Assembly (NCBI GenBank): GCA_964563495.1
Contig: CAZLYK010000174.1
Location: 1 to 10,400 of the forward strand
DNA length: 10,400 bases
DNA from: CAZLYK01 sp964563495
GTDB taxonomy: Bacteria; Acidobacteriota; Blastocatellia; RBC074
Reading direction: 5' to 3'
Shown here: positions 1-10,400 of the stretch, piece by piece
Layout: each line of letters begins with the position of its first letter
How positions within the stretch are numbered: the stretch's first letter is position 1
Notes under the pieces: generated by a model
What the model was told of the DNA's origin: nothing
The model's input: the letters and a program-made list of their open reading frames with translations, nothing else
The model's database searches: none
Translations under genes and position numbers: made by a program

Positions 1-41
1 GTCATGTCAATCCTGAATAAATCTTGTTTATCCTGTCCATT
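1..41 (-). repeat. ACAGGAT-type intergenic repeat, copy 1
   Basis: Read on the minus strand, this stretch begins AATGGACAGGAT, continues through ACAAGATTT and CAGGATTGACA, and ends at the window edge. It aligns almost without gaps to the plus-strand stretches at 1908-1948 and 5130-5171. It lies just downstream of the aldo/keto reductase stop codon and may continue outside the window. The unit is itself made of degenerate ACAGGAT sub-repeats about 10-12 nt apart. Confidence 0.7.
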
Positions 42-43
42 AT

Positions 44-1009
<966 letters not shown>

Positions 1010-1020
1010 TCGTGCTCCTC

Positions 1021-1060
1021 TGCCATTAGTCCCGAGCGCTTGGGCTCGGGACTAATGGCA
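1021..1060. repeat. Perfect 17-bp inverted repeat upstream of the reductase gene
   Basis: The left arm at 1021-1037 (TGCCATTAGTCCCGAGC) and the right arm at 1044-1060 are exact reverse complements separated by 6 nt. The hairpin ends at the reductase ribosome binding site (1015-1021), so if transcribed it would sit in that gene's 5' leader. No T-run follows in either direction, so it does not look like an intrinsic terminator. It could be a dispersed palindromic repeat, an operator or an mRNA-stabilising hairpin. A smaller hairpin, GGCGT-CGCC-ACGCC, follows at 1071-1084. Confidence 0.85.
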
Positions 1061-1103
1061 ATCGTTTCAGGGCGTCGCCACGCCGGATAAACAATCCCCT
1101 TGA

Positions 1104-1137
1104 GAGATCGACAGGATTAAACAATCCTGTCAATCTC
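1104..1137. repeat. Imperfect palindrome containing the ACAGGAT motif
   Basis: GAGAT (1104-1108) and GACAGGATT (1110-1118) pair with AATCCTGTC (1123-1131) and ATCTC (1133-1137). This gives a 14-bp stem with one mismatch and a 4-nt loop. The GACAGGATTAAACA core is the same motif as in the longer repeat elements at 1908-1948 and 5130-5171, here folded as a head-to-head pair. It lies in the divergent region between the reductase and DUF969 genes. Confidence 0.75.
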
Positions 1138-1159
1138 GTCTATTTGGTCATTCCGGAGA

Positions 1160-1182
1160 TTGGATTGTCAATCCAAAAGGAG
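1160..1182 (+). promoter_or_regulatory. DUF969 ribosome binding site next to a small hairpin
   Basis: AAAAGGAG at 1175-1182 is a strong Shine-Dalgarno sequence, 9 nt before a TTG codon at 1192. It fixes that codon as the start rather than the in-frame TTG at 1144. The perfect hairpin TTGGATT-GTC-AATCCAA (1160-1176) runs into the first two bases of this site, so folding could affect access to it. Any effect on translation is inference. Confidence 0.65.
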
Positions 1183-1191
1183 AAACAAACA

Positions 1192-1941
1192 TTGCAAAGA
1201 TACGATCTCTTTAAGTTGATCGGCGTCGTGATGATAGTCATCGGGCTGGCACTGCGATTGAGGACTACGCTGGTGGTAGCGGCGGCGGCGATCGTGACGG
1301 GGATGGTCGCCGGATTACCGCTCTTTTCAGACGAAGGCGTATTTCGGCAAATCCCGTTTCTTACCCGGCCGGGACAGATGGGCATCATCAACATGCTCGG
1401 CCGGGCCTTTGCCGATAACCGGTTGATGACGCTCTTTATCATCACGCTTCCGGCGATCGGGCTGGCCGAAAAGCATGGGCTGCAGGAGCAGGCGGCGATC
1501 CTGATCCGGCGGATACGGGCGGCGACGGTCGGACGTTTGCAGGTCGCTTACCAGCTCTTTCGCGTGCTGCATGGCGCGCTCGGCATCAGGTTGAACGGGC
1601 ATCCGTCGTTTGTCAGGCCGCTCGTCTTTCCGATGTCTATTGGAGCGGTTCAGAGCGGGGGCGAGGCCGGCGATATCCGGGATCGGACGGTCGAGAAGAT
1701 CAAAGCCGCCAACGCCGCCGCCGAGAATTACGGCAACTTCTACGGCCAGAATCTCTCGCCCGTGCAGGCCGGGGTGCTGCTCGTCTACGGCGTCATGCAG
1801 GGGCTCGGTTATACCGTAAGCGTCTGGAATCTGGTCTGGTTCACCATCCCGGTGGTGATCCTTTCAATAGTTCTCGGAATGGTTCAATTCCGGCTGCTCG
1901 ATAGAACAATAGACAGGATTAACAGGATTTTGCCGGATTAA
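1192..1941 (+). CDS. DUF969 family membrane protein, probable 5-oxoproline transporter subunit
   Basis: This 249-residue membrane protein begins at a TTG codon chosen for its strong ribosome binding site. That start gives MQRYDLFKLIGVVMIVIGLALRL, a typical DUF969 N-terminus. Hydrophobic segments lie near residues 9-21, 25-44, 75-93, 190-207 and 211-231. Family-like conserved stretches are IGLAEKHGLQEQAA (about 89-102), RLNGHPSFVRPLVFPMSIGA and NFYGQNLSPVQAG. DUF969 proteins occur as a pair with DUF979 proteins, as here, and the pair is annotated as a 5-oxoproline transporter, often near 5-oxoproline-forming or -using enzymes. No such enzyme is present here, so the substrate is uncertain. The last 11 residues (TIDRINRILPD) are encoded by an intergenic repeat that crosses the stop codon and are probably not an original part of the protein. 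Confidence 0.88.
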   Translation: MQRYDLFKLIGVVMIVIGLALRLRTTLVVAAAAIVTGMVAGLPLFSDEGVFRQIPFLTRPGQMGIINMLGRAFADNRLMTLFIITLPAIGLAEKHGLQEQAAILIRRIRAATVGRLQVAYQLFRVLHGALGIRLNGHPSFVRPLVFPMSIGAVQSGGEAGDIRDRTVEKIKAANAAAENYGNFYGQNLSPVQAGVLLVYGVMQGLGYTVSVWNLVWFTIPVVILSIVLGMVQFRLLDRTIDRINRILPD

Positions 1942-1992
1942 ACAGGATCAAAGACAAAGCAGAAAAATATCCTGTTAATCCTGTCTATTGTT
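1905..1992. repeat. 24-bp inverted repeat pair spanning the DUF969-DUF979 gap
   Basis: The arms at 1905-1928 and 1969-1992 are exact reverse complements over 24 bp, with 40 nt between them. The left arm lies within the last codons of the DUF969 gene and the right arm ends 8 nt before the DUF979 ribosome binding site. In RNA they would form a long stem between the two cistrons. No U-tract follows, so termination is not indicated. The spacer holds a further ACAGGAT copy (1942-1948). Confidence 0.9.
1908..1948 (+). repeat. ACAGGAT-type intergenic repeat, copy 2
   Basis: This copy starts AATAGACAGGAT, runs through ACAGGATTTT and CCGGATTA, and ends ACAGGAT. It aligns with 5130-5171 and with the reverse complement of 1-41. 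It overlaps the end of the DUF969 reading frame, whose TAA stop is at 1939-1941. It also forms the left part of the inverted repeat pair at 1905-1992. Confidence 0.8.
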
Positions 1993-2014
1993 TCTTAATG
2001 GAGGGGGTGAAACG

Positions 2015-2959
2015 ATGAGCAGGTTCTTCAGTCTGGATGGCGTATATGCATTGACCGGGATAGTTTTGTGGTTGTTTGCCTGGCTGACCTTTGGGGATCG
2101 GACCAACCCGAGGCGGATCGGGAGCGGGATGTTTTGGCTGATCCTCGGCTCGGTTTTTCTCTTCGGCGGCGTGATGCCGCACTGGTTGACGGGTCTGCTG
2201 GTCTTGTCGATGGTCGCGATCGATGGATCGGGACGGATGGGGAAAGGCAGATCTGAAGAAGACCACGCCGGGCGGCTGAGCGAGGCGAAGCGGCTGGGGA
2301 ATCGAATCTTCCTGCCGGTGCTGGCGATCCCGATCGTCACCTTTGCGCTGGCGATCAGCTTTCGCCTGCTCGGGATGGATGCCAATCGCGGCGCGCTGGT
2401 CGGGCTGGGGTTCGGCGGGGTGGCGGCCATGCTGATCGGGCTTCGGCTGACGGGCGGGGGGACGAGGTCCTTGATCGACGAGGGGCGCCGTCTGAATGAA
2501 GCCATGGGGGCGGTCAATATTCTGCCGCAGCTTCTCGCCTCGCTGGGGGTGATCTTCACTGCAGCCGGGGTCGGAGATCTGATTGCAAACGGCATCCGGC
2601 AGGTCATTCCGATGAACAGCATGTTCGGGCTGGTGGCGGCGAATTGTCTGGGGATGGCTCTCTTCACCATCGTCATGGGGAATTCCTTTGCGGCCTTCCC
2701 GGTCATCGCCACCGGGGTGCTTGTCCCATTGATTATCAAGCCGTTCGGGGTGGATCCGGCCATGGCAGCGATCATAACTTTGACGGCCGGATCGAGCGGG
2801 ACCCTCATGACGCCGATGGCCGCCAATTTCAATATCGTGCCGGCTGCCCTGCTCAACATGCGTGATCAATACGGCGTCATCAAATTTCAGTTGCCCTATG
2901 CGCTTACGATCTGGTCGGCACACGTGTTATTGTTGTGGCTGCTGATCAAATTGAATTAA
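2015..2959 (+). CDS. DUF979 family membrane protein, probable 5-oxoproline transporter subunit
   Basis: This 314-residue polytopic membrane protein is the partner of the preceding DUF969 protein. The ATG at 2015 follows the purine-rich GGAGGGGGTGA (2000-2010) and is preferred over an upstream in-frame TTG at 1988 that lies inside a repeat arm. About ten hydrophobic segments are visible, near residues 10-26, 36-56, 57-70, 100-120, 125-145, 163-190, 203-223, 225-245, 250-270 and 295-311. The C-terminal half is the most family-like, with NCLGMALFTIVMGNSFAAFP (about 210-229), TAGSSGTLMTPMAANFNIVP (about 257-276) and MRDQYGVIKFQ. Glycine- and proline-rich breaks such as GSSGTLMTP suggest ion-transporter-like re-entrant segments (inference). 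The two proteins probably form one permease. Confidence 0.9.
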   Translation: MSRFFSLDGVYALTGIVLWLFAWLTFGDRTNPRRIGSGMFWLILGSVFLFGGVMPHWLTGLLVLSMVAIDGSGRMGKGRSEEDHAGRLSEAKRLGNRIFLPVLAIPIVTFALAISFRLLGMDANRGALVGLGFGGVAAMLIGLRLTGGGTRSLIDEGRRLNEAMGAVNILPQLLASLGVIFTAAGVGDLIANGIRQVIPMNSMFGLVAANCLGMALFTIVMGNSFAAFPVIATGVLVPLIIKPFGVDPAMAAIITLTAGSSGTLMTPMAANFNIVPAALLNMRDQYGVIKFQLPYALTIWSAHVLLLWLLIKLN

Positions 2960-2960
2960 A

Positions 2961-2985
2961 GACAATCAACAGGACTGGACAAAAA
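2961..2985 (+). repeat. Degenerate ACAGGAT-type repeat remnant
   Basis: The short gap before the aminopeptidase gene contains AACAGGACTGGACAA, which resembles the core of the longer repeat copies. It also supplies the only candidate Shine-Dalgarno bases (AGGA at 2971-2974, 12 nt before the ATG). Assignment to the repeat family rests on a short match only. Confidence 0.4.
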
Positions 2986-2986
2986 T

Positions 2987-4669
<1,683 letters not shown>

Positions 4670-4698
4670 AGAGGATGACACCCTGATCGAGTGAAGAT

Positions 4699-5124
4699 AT
4701 GCCAATCACGCTTTTCCTGCCGGAAACCAGATACGTCGTCGCTACCATCCCGTTGAGATTTTATCGAGATGTGGTCGAGAGCCTGCGTAAAATTGAGGGG
4801 TTCGTCTCGATGACGCGCGACAAAGAAGAGATTACGCTGATCGTCGATGAGGATCTATGGCCAAACCTGGAACCGCAGTTTCCCGGGGCGCAGGTGCAGC
4901 TCCAGCGCAGAATGATCCGCTTTGAGACGGTGCTCGATTTTTCCGTCGTCGGTTTCATCGCCGAGATCAGTCGCGCCCTGGCCGACGCCGACATCAGTAT
5001 CTTGAGTCTCTCGACTTACACCACCGATGCGGTTCTGGTCCACGAATCAAGACTCGATGACGCCGTCGCTGCGGTCAAGCAGGCTCTCGTCACCCTGCGG
5101 TTCACGCATATGGCGCAGCACTGA
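4699..5124 (+). CDS. ACT domain protein (COG3603/CASTOR-like)
   Basis: This 141-residue protein carries a small-molecule (usually amino acid) binding ACT domain in its C-terminal part, residues about 81-138. Its diagnostic segment is ISILSLSTYTTDAVLV (99-114), which matches the ACT_7/CASTOR-type pattern. The N-terminal half may be a second, degenerate ACT-like fold. It has no enzymatic, DNA-binding or membrane part, so it probably acts as a sensor or regulatory partner. It starts 29 nt after the aminopeptidase stop codon, with only weak Shine-Dalgarno bases. Its position between a peptidase and a PLP enzyme suggests that it senses an amino acid of the same pathway, but the ligand is unknown. 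Confidence 0.85.
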   Translation: MPITLFLPETRYVVATIPLRFYRDVVESLRKIEGFVSMTRDKEEITLIVDEDLWPNLEPQFPGAQVQLQRRMIRFETVLDFSVVGFIAEISRALADADISILSLSTYTTDAVLVHESRLDDAVAAVKQALVTLRFTHMAQH

Positions 5125-5129
5125 GCAGA

Positions 5130-5171
5130 AATAGACAGGATGGACACGATTTTTGCAGGATTGGACAAGAT
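5130..5171 (+). repeat. ACAGGAT-type intergenic repeat, copy 3
   Basis: This copy starts AATAGACAGGAT, continues with ACACGATTTTT and GCAGGATT, and ends GGACAAGAT. It aligns over its full length with 1908-1948, with one extra base and a few substitutions. It fills nearly the whole gap between the ACT gene and the PLP enzyme gene, leaving no clear ribosome binding site for the latter. Confidence 0.8.
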
Positions 5172-5177
5172 ATAAGG

Positions 5178-6359
<1,182 letters not shown>

Positions 6360-6374
6360 TTCCGACTCCCGGAG

Positions 6375-6588
<214 letters not shown>

Positions 6589-6615
6589 AGAATAATTATC
6601 CAGAATTTCGGACGA

Positions 6616-6648
6616 ATCCTTCAATTTTTCGGAAAATATACGAAGGAT
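6616..6648. repeat. Two-part hairpin upstream of the str promoter
   Basis: ATCCTTC (6616-6622) pairs with GAAGGAT (6642-6648). Within it, ATTTT (6624-6628) pairs with AAAAT (6633-6637) around a TCGG tetraloop. It overlaps the proposed minus-strand -35 element. Its role is unknown. Confidence 0.55.
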
Positions 6649-6659
6649 GAAAGGCCACT

Positions 6660-6708
6660 CACGGGGCTACCGCCCTTCCAGCCGCACTCGGAAAAGGCAA
6701 CCCCCGTG
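6660..6708. other. Strong hairpin with internal structure
   Basis: CACGGGG (6660-6666) pairs with CCCCGTG (6702-6708). A second helix, CCTTCC with GGAA and GG (two unpaired A), can form inside it. GCCA just before the left arm can pair with TGGC after the right arm in an alternative arrangement. The GGGGCTACCG wording recalls GC-rich regulatory RNAs, but the conserved core of the cyclic di-GMP riboswitch and other families I know is absent. It lies 22 nt before the str promoter. Confidence 0.45.
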
Positions 6709-6729
6709 GCGGAAAAATTAAGACCCCCC

Positions 6730-6758
6730 TTGACAAAGTGAATTTTGGTCCTTAATAT
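6730..6758 (+). promoter_or_regulatory. Sigma70-type promoter, probably for the str operon
   Basis: TTGACA (6730-6735), a 17-nt spacer and TAATAT (6753-6758) give a perfect -35 box with optimal spacing and a -10 box with one mismatch to TATAAT. The predicted start is near 6764-6766. The next plus-strand gene is rpsL at 7229, so this most likely drives rpsL-rpsG-fusA-tuf. A perfect 7-bp hairpin (GCGAAGA-CTAC-TCTTCGC, 6769-6786) would lie almost at the RNA 5' end. Confidence 0.75.
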
Positions 6759-6764
6759 TCAGAA

Positions 6765-7228
<464 letters not shown>

Positions 7229-7636
7229 ATGCCGACGATCAATCAACTAGTTCGCAAAGGACGTAAGAAAGTCAAGTACAAGACTTCGAGCCCGGCTCTG
7301 CAGTCATGCCCGCAAAAGCGTGGTGTCTGCGTGCAGGTCAAGACCCAGACGCCGAAGAAGCCGAATTCGGCGCTCCGCAAGATCGCGCGCGTGCGTCTGG
7401 TCAATGGAATCGAAGTCACCTCCTACATTCCGGGGATCGGGCACAACCTGCAGGAGCACTCGATTGTGCTGGTGCGGGGCGGCCGGGTCAAAGATCTGCC
7501 CGGGGTGCGTTACCACATTGTCCGCGGCACGCTCGATTCGGTCGGCGTGTCCAATCGTAAGCAGGGTCGTTCGAAGTACGGCGCGAAACGTCCGAAAGAA
7601 GGGGCGGCCAGCGCGGCTAAAGGGGCCAAGAAGTAA
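7229..7636 (+). CDS. rpsL: 30S ribosomal protein S12
   Basis: This 135-residue protein is S12 of the small ribosomal subunit, which lines the decoding centre. It shows the family signatures PTINQLVRKGR at the N-terminus, TPKKPNSALRK (41-51), GHNLQEHSIVLVRGGRVKDLPGVRYH (71-96) and QGRSKYGAKRPK near the C-terminus. Lys43 and Lys88, where streptomycin-resistance substitutions arise, are the sensitive wild-type residues. Asp89 is the residue that RimO methylthiolates in some bacteria. The C-terminus carries a short Ala/Lys-rich extension. It is the first gene of the str operon. No Shine-Dalgarno sequence is visible before the ATG. Confidence 0.99.
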   Translation: MPTINQLVRKGRKKVKYKTSSPALQSCPQKRGVCVQVKTQTPKKPNSALRKIARVRLVNGIEVTSYIPGIGHNLQEHSIVLVRGGRVKDLPGVRYHIVRGTLDSVGVSNRKQGRSKYGAKRPKEGAASAAKGAKK

Positions 7637-7650
7637 TTCAAGAAGTAATT
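7627..7650 (+). repeat. 12-bp tandem duplication across the rpsL stop codon
   Basis: CAAGAAGTAATT occurs twice back to back (7627-7638 and 7639-7650). The first copy contains the rpsL stop codon TAA (7634-7636). The second repeats Lys-Lys-stop in the same frame, giving a second in-frame TAA at 7646-7648. Confidence 0.9.
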
Positions 7651-7656
7651 TTAGAG

Positions 7657-7713
7657 TTTGGATTTCGGATTTGAGATGAATCCAAAATCCAAAATCCAAA
7701 ATCCAAAATCCAA
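7657..7713. repeat. AATCCAA heptamer array with inverted arm before rpsG
   Basis: Five exact tandem copies of AATCCAA fill 7679-7713 and end one base before the rpsG ATG. Upstream, TTTGGATT (7657-7664) and GGATT (7667-7671) can pair with AATCCAAA (7686-7693) and AATCC (7679-7683), giving a 13-bp stem. Because the right arm is repeated, the stem could form in several registers. No Shine-Dalgarno sequence is present in the gap. Short tandem heptamer repeats are known from several bacterial groups, including cyanobacteria. Confidence 0.9.
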
Positions 7714-7714
7714 T

Positions 7715-8185
7715 ATGCCAAGAAGAAGAGAAGTTCCGAAACGCGAAGTCCTGCCCGATCCGGTTTATAACAGCCCGCTCGTCGCCAAGTTTATCAACAC
7801 CATGATGTGGGACGGCAAGAAATCGGTGGCGGAAGGGATCATCTATCGGGCGCTCGATCGGATCAAGGGACGGACGGAGGAAGATCCGCTCAAGGTTTTC
7901 AAGAAAGCGATCGAGAATCTGCAGCCCAAGGTCGAGGTCAAATCGAAGCGCGTCGGGGGTGCCAACTACCAGGTTCCGGTCGAGGTCAACGCCGCGCGGC
8001 GGACCGCTCTGGCCATGCGCTGGCTGGTGACATATGCACGCGACCGCGGCGAGAAGACGATGATTGACCGGCTCGCCGCCGAGATTCTGGATGCCGCGGC
8101 CGGCAAAGGCAATGCGGTCAAGAAACGCGAAGACGTCCATCGGATGGCCGAGGCCAACAAGGCCTTTGCCCACTACCGGTGGTAA
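7715..8185 (+). CDS. rpsG: 30S ribosomal protein S7
   Basis: This 156-residue protein is S7, the primary 16S rRNA 3'-domain binder that nucleates assembly of the small-subunit head and contacts the exit site. It shows PRRREVPKREVLPDPVYNS at the start, the beta-hairpin segment RVGGANYQVPVEV (79-91), TALAMRWLV and the C-terminal AEANKAFAHYRW. The ATG at 7715 is chosen because upstream in-frame codons translate only the heptamer repeat. In E. coli, S7 represses the operon by binding the rpsL-rpsG gap. Here that gap is a repeat array, so control is likely different (inference). Confidence 0.99.
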   Translation: MPRRREVPKREVLPDPVYNSPLVAKFINTMMWDGKKSVAEGIIYRALDRIKGRTEEDPLKVFKKAIENLQPKVEVKSKRVGGANYQVPVEVNAARRTALAMRWLVTYARDRGEKTMIDRLAAEILDAAAGKGNAVKKREDVHRMAEANKAFAHYRW

Positions 8186-8194
8186 TAAAAGGTT

Positions 8195-10291
<2,097 letters not shown>

Positions 10292-10292
10292 G

Positions 10293-10306
10293 TCTCAAAT
10301 TTGAGA
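10293..10306. repeat. Palindrome in the fusA-tuf gap
   Basis: TCTCAAATTTGAGA is a perfect 14-bp palindrome directly after the fusA stop codon. A related GGAAATTTGATAT follows. It has no loop or T-run, so it is not a terminator. It resembles the AT-rich repeat filler seen in other gaps of this operon. Confidence 0.6.
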
Positions 10307-10339
10307 TGGAAATTTGATATCGAGGAGCGATAACCAAAT

Positions 10340-10400
10340 ATGGCTAAGGAGAAATTTGACCGAAGTAAGCCGCACGTCAACGTGGGAACAATCGGGCACG
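10340..10400 (+). CDS. tuf: Elongation factor Tu, 5' end only
   Basis: The first 20 codons read MAKEKFDRSKPHVNVGTIGH, the highly conserved EF-Tu N-terminus leading into the first GTP-binding loop (GHVDHGKT, beyond the window). EF-Tu brings aminoacyl-tRNA to the ribosome. GAGGAG at 10322-10327 is a ribosome binding site with a somewhat long 12-nt spacing. The gene is cut by the window end, not truncated in the genome as far as can be seen. It is the fourth gene of the str operon, 48 nt after fusA. Confidence 0.97.
   Translation, partial: MAKEKFDRSKPHVNVGTIGH

Noticed and set aside
1144..1191. TTG at 1144 as the DUF969 start
   Set aside because: It has no ribosome binding site and would add 16 residues encoded by hairpin sequence. 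The TTG at 1192 has a strong Shine-Dalgarno sequence and gives the usual family N-terminus.
1975..2923. Two long minus-strand reading frames (about 294 and 312 codons) opposite the DUF979 gene
   Set aside because: They overlap a clearly recognised membrane protein gene, have Pro/Arg/Gln/His-rich unfamiliar translations and lack ribosome binding sites. They are shadow frames of GC-rich coding DNA.
6655..6712. Cyclic di-GMP-I riboswitch, suggested by GGGGCTACCG and AGCCG wording
   Set aside because: The first half of the conserved core and the GAAA tetraloop arrangement are missing, and no suitable gene follows directly.

Overview
The window is a stretch of bacterial chromosome of moderately high GC. 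Its right end is the ribosomal str operon (rpsL, rpsG, fusA, start of tuf). To the left lies a plus-strand run of amino-acid and peptide metabolism genes, and at the far left a divergent aldo/keto reductase. The ribosomal proteins and EF-G are ordinary bacterial types. The organism cannot be named from the sequence. Bacterial gene order, GC content and intergenic spaces filled with short ACAGGAT-type and AATCCAA-type repeats would fit Acidobacteriota (for example Blastocatellia) or a similar environmental lineage, but this is a weak inference.

Layout. Positions 1-41 hold a repeat element. Positions 44-1009 (minus) encode an aldo/keto reductase. Positions 1010-1191 are a divergent intergenic region packed with inverted repeats. 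Positions 1192-2959 encode a DUF969/DUF979 membrane protein pair, a family annotated as a two-subunit 5-oxoproline transporter. Positions 2987-4669 encode an exported or membrane-anchored Xaa-Pro aminopeptidase (M24B) with all metal ligands. Positions 4699-5124 encode a small ACT-domain protein. Positions 5178-6359 encode a PLP-dependent trans-sulfuration enzyme. Positions 6360-7228 have no convincing protein gene. They contain a minus-strand intrinsic terminator with a possible small RNA before it, two strong hairpins, a near-consensus sigma70-type promoter (6730-6758) and a leader of about 465 nt rich in hairpins. Positions 7229-10400 are rpsL-rpsG-fusA-tuf, with tuf cut by the window end.

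How the genes may work together (inference). The DUF969/DUF979 pair, the exported prolyl aminopeptidase, the amino-acid-sensing ACT protein and the PLP lyase/synthase are co-directional with gaps of 27-73 nt. They could form one transcription unit for scavenging peptides and amino acids: peptide trimming outside the cytoplasm, uptake of a cyclic amino acid, then intracellular sulfur-amino-acid chemistry. The str operon is a separate unit with its own promoter.

The most notable non-coding signal is a dispersed repeat of about 41 nt built on ACAGGAT. Three good copies and several partial ones sit in almost every gap of the metabolic part. One copy runs through the stop codon of the DUF969 gene and supplies its last codons. 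A second repeat type, five tandem AATCCAA heptamers with a matching inverted arm, occupies the rpsL-rpsG gap where a Shine-Dalgarno sequence would be expected. I did not find a convincing new defence or mobile system.
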